NCBI GenBank assembly: GCA_020860745.1
Contig: JAJBTR010000172.1
Location: forward strand, 1-14,981
Source: Lachnospiraceae bacterium
GTDB lineage: Bacteria > Bacillota > Clostridia > Lachnospirales > Lachnospiraceae
Direction of reading: 5' to 3'
Length of the DNA: 14,981 nucleotides
Shown in pieces: positions 7,726 through 14,981 of this stretch (positions are counted from its first letter, which is position 1; the number at the start of each line of letters is the position of its first letter). The notes under the pieces are model-generated. The model was not told where the DNA came from. It saw only the letters and a program-made list of their open reading frames with translations, and made no database searches. The position numbers and the translations under genes are program-made.

Positions 7726-9354
7726 ATGAATAAATTTGCAAAACCCGATTACAAAAAACTGATACCAACGGTAAAGGGTGCGATCGCGCCCACCATCATG
7801 GCTACGCTGATCTTTTTTATGACTTACTATCTCTTCGGCTCGGAGAATACCATGATCGGTCCCTTTGCGACGCTTTCGTTTCTGCGTTACCGCACCATGC
7901 GCAACCATTATGAATGCATGATCAAGAACTTCGCCATCTTTCTCGCCATGGCTGCGCTGGCGTTTTTCGCAGTCATGAATCTGCCGCTGTGCATTCTGAT
8001 CAATGCGCTGGGGCTGTTCTGGATCGCCTATATTCTCATTGACGAGTACAACCCGAACAATTATTTTCCGGCCGGCATGGCGCTTATCTTCTTTCAGATT
8101 GCGCCTGTCCATACACTGCCTGCCCTTGGAAACCGCATAGCAGCACTGCTCGCCACCTTTGTCCTGGTATTTGTATTCACTTTTGTGCTGACCAGAATCA
8201 AAGGAAAACAGAATCCGCTGCCGGAATATCTGCGGGAAGGATTCGGGATCTGTGAAAACCAGCTTAATTTATGCAAAGCATACGCATCACAAACGATACC
8301 TGCGGGCAAAGCCGATATTATTAGTGAAGAACATACCGCGAAAGCTGACCGGCTTCACAATGCGCTCTGCGATATTAATAAAAAAGCCAGTGCTGAAATC
8401 TACGCCTACAACCGGGCCAGCATTTTCCCAAAGGGGAAAACAAACTGGTACTGCCGCTTTATCCTCTTTTTCCAGATTTTTAATTTTTTAACCATGGATT
8501 CCGATAACCGGGAGAATCTGTCTCTTGCAGAAAAGCTATATCAGGATTTCCGCTATCAGCTTGAGAATGTAACACCGACTGCCGATTATCACCGGCTCAA
8601 TTTCCGTTTAAAAAAGCCGGATATCCGCAGCTTCCGGCTTCGCTTTGCACTGCGGCAGGTGATCACACTGACACCGTGCCTGGCGTTCGCGTGGTCTTCC
8701 TCCCTGCCAAACGCTTACTGGCTGGTTATCTCGGTCTTTTTTATGATGATTCCCTTTACGGATCATACCATGCAGCGCATCCGTCAGCGCGTGGGAGGCA
8801 CCATCGCAGGCATTGTCATCTGTCTGATTTTGTTTTCTCTGTTTGACGGATTTTACGCCAGAGTGACGATTATGTCGATTGCGAATTTTATGATTTACGG
8901 TGCCAACGGATACGGGCCTACTGTGGCATATATCACCTGCTCCGCGCTGGCCATCAGCTCGCTGGATGCGAGTATTTCGCTCATGCTTGGTCTGCGCCTG
9001 CTCTATACACTGGCCGGTGCGGCGATCGCTCTCGCCGCCAACAAGTGGATTTCCCCCATCCGCCTTGGCAGGCAGATCGACTATCTCGCGGAGATGATTC
9101 GATCCATCCGCAGGGAACTGGTGGATTACGATCCATCTGTCTCCTACGGGGACAGCCGTCAGCGCTGGGAGATCGACCAGAAGATTATCAAGACTTATCT
9201 GCTCACCAAGCGTCTGGAAGGAATGTGCGAAGCTCTGCCGGAAGGGGAATGCCGCTTCGATTATAAGAAATTCGAAAAGAAGCACATCACAATCATGGCG
9301 GAGATCCTGACGCGGCACTTTACAGCTTATCGTAGTCAATCTTCCGATCCTTAA
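7726..9354 (+). CDS. FUSC-family (fusaric acid resistance-like) inner membrane protein
   Basis: This 542-residue protein has the double-bundle layout of FUSC/aromatic-acid-exporter-like proteins. An N-terminal cluster of hydrophobic segments (about 17-160) contains the TMIGPFATLSFLRYR motif. A soluble helical stretch follows (about 160-300). A second membrane cluster (about 310-440) contains RQVITLTPCLAFAWSSSLPNAYWLVISVFFMMIP and the GGTIAG turn. A cytoplasmic C-terminal tail ends the protein. Family members are thought to export aromatic or other small organic compounds; the substrate here is unknown. It is the only plus-strand gene and is transcribed divergently from ispF. No ribosome binding site precedes its ATG; the next Met (residue 24) falls inside the first membrane segment and also lacks one, so the ATG at 7726 is kept. 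Its last 35 bases overlap the convergent acetyltransferase gene. Confidence 0.88.
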   Translation: MNKFAKPDYKKLIPTVKGAIAPTIMATLIFFMTYYLFGSENTMIGPFATLSFLRYRTMRNHYECMIKNFAIFLAMAALAFFAVMNLPLCILINALGLFWIAYILIDEYNPNNYFPAGMALIFFQIAPVHTLPALGNRIAALLATFVLVFVFTFVLTRIKGKQNPLPEYLREGFGICENQLNLCKAYASQTIPAGKADIISEEHTAKADRLHNALCDINKKASAEIYAYNRASIFPKGKTNWYCRFILFFQIFNFLTMDSDNRENLSLAEKLYQDFRYQLENVTPTADYHRLNFRLKKPDIRSFRLRFALRQVITLTPCLAFAWSSSLPNAYWLVISVFFMMIPFTDHTMQRIRQRVGGTIAGIVICLILFSLFDGFYARVTIMSIANFMIYGANGYGPTVAYITCSALAISSLDASISLMLGLRLLYTLAGAAIALAANKWISPIRLGRQIDYLAEMIRSIRRELVDYDPSVSYGDSRQRWEIDQKIIKTYLLTKRLEGMCEALPEGECRFDYKKFEKKHITIMAEILTRHFTAYRSQSSDP

Positions 9355-9937
9355 AATAATATTCTCTGTCGTGCTCATTGATTTCGCGCAAAACCCGGCA
9401 GGGATTACCTACCGCAACGACGTTGGCAGGGATATTCTTTGTCACCACGCTTCCTCCGCCAATCACTGTATTCTCTCCGATGCTCACACCGGGCATCACG
9501 ATCACGCCGGCTCCGAGCCAGCAGTTATTCCCGATATGAATCGGCATATTATACTGGAAATAAGCGCCTCCGCGCAGCTCGGGGCAGATCGGATGTCCTG
9601 CCGTGGCCAGCGTCACATTCGGCCCGAACATTACATCGTCGCCCACGTAGATATGCGTGTCATCCACAAGAGTCAGATTATAATTGGCATAAATGCCGCT
9701 CCCGAAATGAACAAATTTACAGCCGAAATTGGCATGGAGCGGCGGCTCGATATAACAGCCGTCCCCAATCTCCGCAAACATATCCTTCATGATAGCCTGA
9801 CGGCGGTCCAGCTCCGACGGCCGCGTCTGGTTGAAATCATACAATCGCTCCTGGCATTTTGTCTGCTCAATGTGGATTTCCTTATCTCCCGGAAGATATA
9901 AATCCCCCGTATGCATTCTCTCTTTCATTGTACTCAA
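9320..9937 (-). CDS. Maltose/galactoside-type O-acetyltransferase (left-handed beta-helix)
   Basis: This cytoplasmic hexapeptide-repeat acetyltransferase transfers acetyl from acetyl-CoA to a sugar hydroxyl. It has 205 residues, like LacA/Maa. An N-terminal Mac domain (about 4-56) is followed by hexapeptide coils (about 57-175). Asn85 and the catalytic His115 in TLATAGHPI occupy the same numbers as in E. coli galactoside acetyltransferase. The CoA side shows GNNCWLGAGVIVMPGVSIGENTVIGGGSVVTKNIPANVVAVGNPCRVLR. I chose a TTG start at 9937 because AGGAGGGG lies 6 bases before it; the in-frame ATG at 9928 is too far from that site. The physiological acceptor is unknown, and no sugar operon adjoins it. 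Its stop codon lies inside the end of the convergent FUSC gene, so no separate terminator fits between them. Confidence 0.92.
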   Translation of the reverse strand: MSTMKERMHTGDLYLPGDKEIHIEQTKCQERLYDFNQTRPSELDRRQAIMKDMFAEIGDGCYIEPPLHANFGCKFVHFGSGIYANYNLTLVDDTHIYVGDDVMFGPNVTLATAGHPICPELRGGAYFQYNMPIHIGNNCWLGAGVIVMPGVSIGENTVIGGGSVVTKNIPANVVAVGNPCRVLREINEHDREYYFKDRKIDYDKL

Positions 9938-10010
9938 AATATACCCCTCCTATTATCCTGTTGCTATCTTCCCAATCATTCTCAAAATCGCTTAAAAACA
10001 AAGATTCCCG

Positions 10011-10027
10011 AAAACCGGTTTCACCGG
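10011..10027 (-). terminator. Weak possible terminator after prfA
   Basis: On the minus strand, CCGGT-GAA-ACCGG (10027-10015) forms a 5-base-pair stem followed by only four T residues (10014-10011). It lies about 60 bases past the prfA stop and about 75 bases before the acetyltransferase start. The stem is GC-rich but short, and so is the T-run, so termination would be partial at best. Confidence 0.3.
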
Positions 10028-10088
10028 ACAGCAAAGCGAGTTCATATTCTTTTCATAAAGTTTATCGTTTTTTACCGGGGTCTGACCC

Positions 10089-11159
10089 TCACTCATTCAT
10101 ATTGGCCAGCTTTGCCGCCTGGTCAGCCGCGATCAGTGCGTCAATAATCTCCTGGATATCTCCGTTCATGATACTGTCCAGTTTATACAAGGTCAGCTTA
10201 ATCCGGTGATCGGTGACACGGCCCTGCGGGAAGTTATAGGTACGGATTTTCTCCGACCGGTCGCCCGTTCCCACCTGGCTTCTTCTGGCTTCGGCCTCCG
10301 CATCGTGGGCTTTCTGACACTCCAGATCGTACAGCTTCGCGCGCAGCACTTTCAGCGCTTTATCCTTATTTTTCAGCTGTGATTTCTCATCCTGACAGGA
10401 AATCACAATTCCGGTAGGAATGTGTGTCAGCCGGACAGCGGAATCGGTCGTGTTGACGCACTGACCGCCGTTTCCGGACGCACGGAACACATCGAACTTG
10501 CAATCGTTCATATCAATCTGTACATCCACTTCCTCAGCCTCCGGCATGATCGCCACGGTAATGGTGGACGTGTGGATTCGCCCGCCGGACTCGGTCTCCG
10601 GGACGCGCTGCACCCGATGCACACCGGATTCGTACTTCAGATACGAATACGCTCCCTGGCCGCTGACCATAAAGCTGACAAACTTCATACCGCCGATGCC
10701 GATTTCCTCCACATCCATCGTCTCCACCTTCCAGTGTCTGGACTCGGCATAATGTACATACATGCGGTAAATCTCCGCCGCAAACAGAGCAGCCTCATCT
10801 CCGCCTGCTCCGGCGCGGATTTCCACAATAACATTCTTGGAATCATTCGGGTCTTTCGGCAGAAGAAGAATCTTCAGCTTCTGCTCCAGTTCTTCCACTC
10901 TGGCTTTCGACTCGTTCAATTCTTCTTTCGCCAGCTCCCGAAGCTCCTCATCGGACTCCTCCTGCAGCATGGCAAGGCTGTCCTCAATATTCTCTTTACA
11001 CTTTTTATACTCTTTATAAGCTTCCACAATGGGAGCAAGTTCCCCCTGCTCCTTCATCAAAGCCTGAAACCGCTTCGTATCGCTTGCCACATCCGGTTCG
11101 CTGAGCAGGTTCATCAGCTCCTCAAACCGAAGAAGCGCGTGTTCTAATTTATCAAACAT
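10089..11159 (-). CDS. prfA: Peptide chain release factor 1
   Basis: RF1 reads UAA and UAG stop codons and triggers hydrolysis of peptidyl-tRNA on the ribosome. The 356-residue length is normal. The codon-recognition tripeptide is the RF1 form P-x-T (Pro-Glu-Thr, 187-189, in [14 protein letters not shown]), not the SPF of RF2. The catalytic GGQ is at 231-233 in [21 protein letters not shown]. The N-terminal coiled-coil domain 1 (about 1-105) is rich in Glu and Lys. The ATG at 11159 is preceded by GAGGAGAG at good spacing. It follows prmC, the enzyme that methylates the GGQ glutamine, after 106 bases that contain inverted repeats. In B. subtilis the two genes occur in the opposite order. Confidence 0.98.
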   Translation of the reverse strand: MFDKLEHALLRFEELMNLLSEPDVASDTKRFQALMKEQGELAPIVEAYKEYKKCKENIEDSLAMLQEESDEELRELAKEELNESKARVEELEQKLKILLLPKDPNDSKNVIVEIRAGAGGDEAALFAAEIYRMYVHYAESRHWKVETMDVEEIGIGGMKFVSFMVSGQGAYSYLKYESGVHRVQRVPETESGGRIHTSTITVAIMPEAEEVDVQIDMNDCKFDVFRASGNGGQCVNTTDSAVRLTHIPTGIVISCQDEKSQLKNKDKALKVLRAKLYDLECQKAHDAEAEARRSQVGTGDRSEKIRTYNFPQGRVTDHRIKLTLYKLDSIMNGDIQEIIDALIAADQAAKLANMNE

Positions 11160-11195
11160 AACTATCTCTCCTCAAAACCTGTATTTTCTATGTAT

Positions 11196-11259
11196 ATCAT
11201 GAATCTTTGATTCATGATCACATTTCATTCCTGATCAAATACGAGAACTTCTGATTCTC
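11196..11259. repeat. Two inverted repeats between prmC and prfA
   Basis: The stronger element is a perfect 10-base inverted repeat with a 3-base loop: ATCATGAATC (11196-11205), TTT, GATTCATGAT (11209-11218). A second, weaker stem lies closer to prmC: GAGAA (11243-11247) and TTCTC (11255-11259) with a 7-base loop. Neither is followed by a T-run on the minus strand, so they are not intrinsic terminators. Candidates are an mRNA processing or stability stem within a prmC-prfA transcript, or a binding site for a dimeric regulator. Confidence 0.5.
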
Positions 11260-11265
11260 TCATTG

Positions 11266-12192
11266 TCACGGAAGCTTTCCCCGCACTACGCGGTCCAGTC
11301 CGGCCAGATCCTGTATTACCTCGATGTCCTCGAAACCCTTTTCGCGCATCAGTGCGGATACCGCCTCGCCCTGGTCAAAACCGATCTCAAAAAGCAAATA
11401 GCCACCCGGAAGCAGATAATCCGGACATTCCGCCGTTATTCTCCGGTAAAAAGCAAGACCATCCCGATCTCCGTCAAGCGCCAGATGCGGTTCATAATCC
11501 CTCACCTCCGGCATCAGTGCCGGAATCTCCGCGCTCGGAATATAGGGCGGATTGGACACAATCATATGAAACTTTCCCGAAACATCCGAAAAAAGATCGC
11601 TCTCTATAAAGGTGATATCCACACGATTTGCCGCTGCATTTAAACCTGCTAATTTGAGAGCCTCAGCGGAAATATCTGTTCCACAGACAAATGCATGCCG
11701 GAAAAAGGACTTCAGACTGATTGCAATACAGCCGGACCCGGTACAAAGATCCAGAATATGAAAGTCCTGAAATTTACTAATCGGATATTTTTCCTGTAGA
11801 TAGTTTCCTGACACTGACGACATATCCGGATTCGGCGACGAAAAAATACTATCATCCAGCTCTCCGCGCAGAACTCTCACAGCCTCCTCCACCAGCAGCT
11901 CCGTATACTGGCTGGGAATCAGCACATGCTCATTCACAAAAAACGGCAGCCCCATAAACTCCTGCACACCGGTCAGATGCTGGAGAGGAATGCGTTTACA
12001 ACGTTTTTCTACTATTTGAAAAAAACGATTTTCCTTTTCCCGGGGCATCTCCTCCGCCTGATGAAGCAGGTAAAAATTCAGATCCGTGCCGCAGGCATGC
12101 TCAAGCAGGAAAGCACTCTCCGCAGCCTCATTTTCAATACCGGCAGCCCGCAACCTGGCGGCAGCCTTGCATTTGACGTCTCTGTATGTCAT
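11266..12192 (-). CDS. prmC: Release factor glutamine methyltransferase (PrmC/HemK)
   Basis: PrmC methylates the glutamine of the GGQ motif of release factors using S-adenosylmethionine. At 308 residues it is longer than E. coli PrmC (277). The N-terminal helical domain (about 1-85) contains PLQHLTGVQEFMGLPFFVN. The catalytic domain has the SAM-binding ILDLCTGSGCIAISL (146-160), the acidic GTDIS (171-175) and the signature SNPPYIPS (213-220). Two departures are visible. The usual IPRP(D/E)TE motif reads IPSQYTE (92-98). An extra, mostly polar stretch of about 30 residues (110-143) precedes the SAM motif. The ATG at 12192 has GGAG 5 bases upstream. It lies 59 bases after the DUF1385 gene and leads to prfA. 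Confidence 0.94.
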   Translation of the reverse strand: MTYRDVKCKAAARLRAAGIENEAAESAFLLEHACGTDLNFYLLHQAEEMPREKENRFFQIVEKRCKRIPLQHLTGVQEFMGLPFFVNEHVLIPSQYTELLVEEAVRVLRGELDDSIFSSPNPDMSSVSGNYLQEKYPISKFQDFHILDLCTGSGCIAISLKSFFRHAFVCGTDISAEALKLAGLNAAANRVDITFIESDLFSDVSGKFHMIVSNPPYIPSAEIPALMPEVRDYEPHLALDGDRDGLAFYRRITAECPDYLLPGGYLLFEIGFDQGEAVSALMREKGFEDIEVIQDLAGLDRVVRGKLP

Positions 12193-12224
12193 AACTTCTC
12201 CGTTCTGTCTGTCTCAGCACTGCC

Positions 12225-12238
12225 CATTCCCGGGAATG
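12225..12238. repeat. 14-base perfect palindrome between the DUF1385 gene and prmC
   Basis: CATTCCCGGGAATG is identical on both strands and has no spacer. It lies in the 59-base gap, 32 bases before the prmC start. As RNA it could form only a 5-pair stem with a 4-base loop and has no T-run, so it is not a terminator. Its form suits a dimeric DNA-binding protein, but no regulator is identified. Confidence 0.4.
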
Positions 12239-12251
12239 AAATGTCGCATTT

Positions 12252-13223
12252 TCAAGCGGATTGATCATCAACATCCGGATTTTCAGAATTCTCTTCACTC
12301 CGGACTTCCTCGACAAAAGTCCTCCAGTCAAATACCGCTTCCACGGAGGCAATACCTACCTCAATCATCTCGTCGTCCGGCTCCCGCACGGTGAGGCGCT
12401 GCATCCAGAGCCCCGGCTTACTCAAAATCTGAACAATACGATTTTCAGACCTCCCTGCCAGCCGCAGAAACTCGTAGGAAACTCCTGCGATCACCGGAAT
12501 CAGCAAAAGGCGGATCACCACGCGCAGCACATGGGAATCCACGCGGATAAACAGGTACAAAATAATCGTGAGCACCATCACAAACACCAGGAAGCTGGTG
12601 CCGCAGCGCTTATGCTCTTTCGAACTTTTTCTGACATTCTCCACCGTCAGGTCCATTCCGTGTTCAATGCAGTTGATGCATTTGTGCTCCGCGCCATGAT
12701 ACATAAATACCCGCTGGATATCTTCCATCCGGGAGATCAGCAAAATGTATCCCACAAATATAACCAGGCGGAGAATTCCCTCAAAAATCGCCGTTGCGGT
12801 AGCGTTCTCCGTGACAAAGCGCTGGAAAAGCTGGGAAAGATAATACGGCAAAAGCATAAAGATTGCCACAGCCAGTATGATTGAAAACGCCACCGTTCCT
12901 CCCATCTGGGCTTTCTCTTTCTTTTCCGCTTTATCCGGATCCTGCTCTTTCTTTTTCTCCCGCTGTTCTTCCTCCTCATCCTCAAAAAAGGAGGCGGAAT
13001 ACATCAGCGTGGACATGCCAAGCACAAGCGAATCAATAAAACTTAAGACTCCCCTGACCAGCGGAACCTTATTCCATCTTTCGTTGAACAGGGAACCCTT
13101 GTTTTTTTCCACTTTCACTTCAATCTCATGGTCCGGTTTTCTCACGGCGACAGCGTAATTTTTTCCGTTGCGCATCATGACGCCTTCCATGACGGACTGA
13201 CCGCCGATACCTGAGTATTTCAT
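12252..13223 (-). CDS. DUF1385 (YqhQ-like) membrane protein
   Basis: This is an integral membrane protein of the DUF1385 family; its function is not established. From the chosen ATG at 13223 it has 323 residues, the family's normal size, opening with the hallmark YSGIGGQSVMEGVMMR. The long frame from 13289 adds residues with no ribosome binding site, while AAGGG lies upstream of 13223. A charged stretch (about 81-107, runs of Glu, Lys and Asp) is followed by membrane segments at about 109-130, 145-163, 210-227 and 233-252. Conserved motifs include FMYHGAEHKCINCIEHG (173-189) and HKRCGTSFLVF (204-214); the His and Cys residues hint at metal binding, which is unproven. The family commonly sits between rpmE and prmC/prfA in Clostridia, as here. 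The 143-base gap from rpmE shows no clear promoter or terminator. Confidence 0.9.
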   Translation of the reverse strand: MKYSGIGGQSVMEGVMMRNGKNYAVAVRKPDHEIEVKVEKNKGSLFNERWNKVPLVRGVLSFIDSLVLGMSTLMYSASFFEDEEEEQREKKKEQDPDKAEKKEKAQMGGTVAFSIILAVAIFMLLPYYLSQLFQRFVTENATATAIFEGILRLVIFVGYILLISRMEDIQRVFMYHGAEHKCINCIEHGMDLTVENVRKSSKEHKRCGTSFLVFVMVLTIILYLFIRVDSHVLRVVIRLLLIPVIAGVSYEFLRLAGRSENRIVQILSKPGLWMQRLTVREPDDEMIEVGIASVEAVFDWRTFVEEVRSEENSENPDVDDQSA

Positions 13224-13366
13224 ATACACACAACCCTTCAAAAGTCTCAAAGTATGTAAAAATGAGCCCCCAACCATATCTTCCGACATAACAGCTTCGA
13301 CTTATAAAACCATGACGAAACTGCCATCCGAAAATATGACCGGAGGCTTGCTTTTCCATACATCTG

Positions 13367-13570
13367 CTATTTTGTAAGACCGTACTTACGATTGAACTTA
13401 TCAATACGTCCGCGGGCCTGCGCAGCCTTCTGCTGACCTGTATAGAACGGATGGCACTTGGAACAAATCTCAACGTGAATGTCCTTCTTCGTAGAACCTG
13501 TCACAAACGTGTTGCCGCAGTTGCAGGTCACGGTCGCCTGATAATAATCCGGATGTATATCTGCTCTCAT
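13367..13570 (-). CDS. rpmE: 50S ribosomal protein L31, zinc type
   Basis: L31 is a small protein of the large ribosomal subunit that bridges to the small subunit. The 67-residue product has the zinc-binding (C+) form: Cys16-x-Cys18 and Cys36-x2-Cys39, in VTCNCGN and [12 protein letters not shown], with a basic tail ([12 protein letters not shown]). I chose the ATG at 13570 because AGGTG lies 6 bases before it. A GTG three codons upstream overlaps that very ribosome binding site and cannot use it. Having the zinc form, it would normally be the zinc-replete copy, with any C-minus paralogue elsewhere. It follows rho, as in B. subtilis, but has its own strong promoter and a leader of about 80 bases. 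Confidence 0.97.
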   Translation of the reverse strand: MRADIHPDYYQATVTCNCGNTFVTGSTKKDIHVEICSKCHPFYTGQQKAAQARGRIDKFNRKYGLTK

Positions 13571-13656
13571 CTGATTCACCTCTCATACCAAATTTCTTTG
13601 TGCCTCTGCCGTCGGCCTGTCGAAACACAATAAACTTGTTAATACACAACGCATGT

Positions 13657-13685
13657 ATTATAGCACGCTGTTTTTTATAATGCAA
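13657..13685 (-). promoter_or_regulatory. Sigma-A-type promoter for rpmE
   Basis: On the minus strand a perfect TATAAT (13662-13657) lies 17 bases after TTGCAT (13685-13680), which keeps the TTG of the -35 consensus. Initiation near 13650 gives a leader of about 80 bases before the L31 start. The leader contains a short GCCGACGGC stem and would allow L31, and possibly the genes downstream, to be expressed independently of rho. Confidence 0.65.
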
Positions 13686-13704
13686 TATCCTTTTTTGTAT
13701 CAGT

Positions 13705-14981
13705 TCAGAAAAATTTTCTGTGCCGGACCTGGCTGATAAATTCCCGATTGTTTCTGGTCTTTATAAACATCCGCAGAATCGATTCCACGGCATCATCTGT
13801 TTTCATGCCATTCAGGGATCTCCGCATAATATCCACGGCTTCCTTTTCATCGTGATTCAACAGCAGATCCTCTCTGCGGGTGCCGGATTTTACGATGTCA
13901 ATGGCCGGGAAAATACGCTTTTCTGATAACTTCCGGTCAAGGATCAGTTCCATGTTGCCGGTGCCCTTAAACTCCTCATAGACAACGTCGTCCATACGGC
14001 TGCCGGTATCCACCAGCGCGGTGGCCAGGATTGTCAGACTGCCGCCCTCGCGCATGTTTCTCGCCGCGCCGAAAAACCGCTTCGGCATATGCAGCGCCGC
14101 GGGATCCAGACCGCCGGAGAGTGTACGTCCGCTGGGCGGAACCACCAGGTTGTATGCCCGTGCGAGACGGGTAATGCTGTCCAAAAGAATCATCACGTCC
14201 TTCTTATGCTCCACCAGACGCTTCGCCCGCTCAATCACCATCTCAGAAACACGCTTGTGATGTTCCGGGAGCTCATCAAAGGTGGAGTAGATTACTTCCA
14301 CATTATCCCCCTCGATTGCCTCCTTAATGTCTGTCACTTCCTCCGGACGCTCATCGATCAGGAGAATGATCAGGTGCATATCCGGGTTGTTTGCCTTTAC
14401 AGAAGTGGCAATCTCTTTTAAGAGAGTTGTTTTACCCGCTTTCGGCTGGGATACGATCATGCCGCGCTGCCCCTTGCCAACGGGAGCGATCAGGTCCACA
14501 ATACGCATAGCCATCTGCGAGGAGCTCACAGCCCCCGCCTGAGCAGGTCTTTCCAGCCGCAGCCGCTCGTTTGGGAATATCGGGGTCAGATCCTCGAAAG
14601 GCGTTCTCTGTGCCGCCACGGAGGGACTGATGTCGTTTACCGTGGAAATGTACAGCAGAGCAGAAAACTTCTCCCCCTGGGAGCGGATTCTCTTGTTCCC
14701 GGAGATAATATCCCCCGTTTTCAACTTAAAACGACGAATCTGGGAAGGGGATACATACACATCCTGGTCTCCAGGAAGATAATTTTCACAGCGGATAAAT
14801 CCATATCCGTCCGGCATCACTTCCAGTATACCATCCGCCTTCTCTCCGCTGTCAAGGTCCGCCATGGAGATTCCCTCCGTCTCCATCTTCTGTACAGTCC
14901 GATCGTCAATCGTCCGAAGACACTCATCGGCGGCATCATCCATTTTTCCCACAGACGGACGCGCCACCCTCTGTCTGTTTT
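13705..14981 (-). CDS. rho: Transcription termination factor Rho, 5' end outside window
   Basis: Rho is a hexameric RNA-dependent ATPase that ends transcription by pulling on nascent RNA. The frame is open to the window edge; a GTG at 14967 exists but has no spaced ribosome binding site, and codons upstream of it (NRQR) are still open, so the N-terminal Rho_N part is missing. Counting from that GTG, the RNA-binding cold-shock-like domain lies at about 45-95 ([21 protein letters not shown]). Walker A is PKAGKT (175-180), then come DERPEEVTD, Walker [17 protein letters not shown], the [28 protein letters not shown] secondary RNA-binding loop, and the EEFKGTGN R-loop. The C-terminus ends RHRKFF. 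All catalytic parts are intact. It precedes rpmE by 134 bases; no intrinsic terminator was seen after it. Confidence 0.97.
   Translation of the reverse strand, partial: NRQRVARPSVGKMDDAADECLRTIDDRTVQKMETEGISMADLDSGEKADGILEVMPDGYGFIRCENYLPGDQDVYVSPSQIRRFKLKTGDIISGNKRIRSQGEKFSALLYISTVNDISPSVAAQRTPFEDLTPIFPNERLRLERPAQAGAVSSSQMAMRIVDLIAPVGKGQRGMIVSQPKAGKTTLLKEIATSVKANNPDMHLIILLIDERPEEVTDIKEAIEGDNVEVIYSTFDELPEHHKRVSEMVIERAKRLVEHKKDVMILLDSITRLARAYNLVVPPSGRTLSGGLDPAALHMPKRFFGAARNMREGGSLTILATALVDTGSRMDDVVYEEFKGTGNMELILDRKLSEKRIFPAIDIVKSGTRREDLLLNHDEKEAVDIMRRSLNGMKTDDAVESILRMFIKTRNNREFISQVRHRKFF

Noticed and set aside
8608..9378. Long open frames on the opposite strand of the FUSC gene, and similar long frames opposite cysS, ispF and prfA.
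   Set aside because: Their translations are low in recognisable motifs and rich in His, Arg and Gln; they mirror the codon pattern of clear genes on the other strand.

Overview
The window looks like chromosome from a low-to-middle-GC, spore-forming Firmicute, most likely a Lachnospiraceae-type Clostridium. This rests on protein character and gene order: a Spo0H-type sigma factor, a YlmC/YmxH-type PRC-barrel protein, Mini-RNase III, a zinc-type L31, a YqhQ/DUF1385 membrane protein, and strong AGGAGG-type ribosome binding sites. I assign no species. Sixteen protein genes are supported, fifteen on the minus strand and one on the plus strand. No rRNA, tRNA, CRISPR array, insertion sequence or integrase was seen, and no stretch over about 210 bases lacks a gene.

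Reading in the direction of transcription (right to left), the right part is a translation/termination block: rho (5' end beyond the window), rpmE with its own promoter, a DUF1385 membrane protein, prmC and prfA. Release factor 1 (prfA) and the methyltransferase that modifies its GGQ loop (prmC) are neighbours. A maltose/galactoside-type O-acetyltransferase follows. Its 3' end overlaps by 35 bases the end of the only plus-strand gene, a FUSC-family membrane protein whose promoter sits so close to its ATG that the transcript may be leaderless.

The middle is a rearranged version of the conserved Bacillus/Clostridium ispF-cysS-mrnC-rlmB-sigH neighbourhood. A good promoter drives ispF. Its stop codon directly abuts the start of an N-acetylhexosamine-kinase-like (NahK-like) phosphotransferase, a lodger between ispF and cysS. 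Then come cysS, mrnC, rlmB and sigH. Compared with B. subtilis, gltX, cysE and yacP are absent from this stretch.

The left part holds an orphan Uma2-family putative nuclease and then a tight trio: the YlmC/YmxH-like protein, nrdR (ribonucleotide reductase repressor) and a YqeG-family HAD phosphatase cut by the window edge.

I found no clear new multi-gene system. The points most worth checking are small: the possible leaderless transcript, a Cys-rich tail on IspF, the misplaced sugar-kinase-like gene, a PrmC with an altered substrate-side motif and an insertion, and several well-formed inverted repeats between genes.
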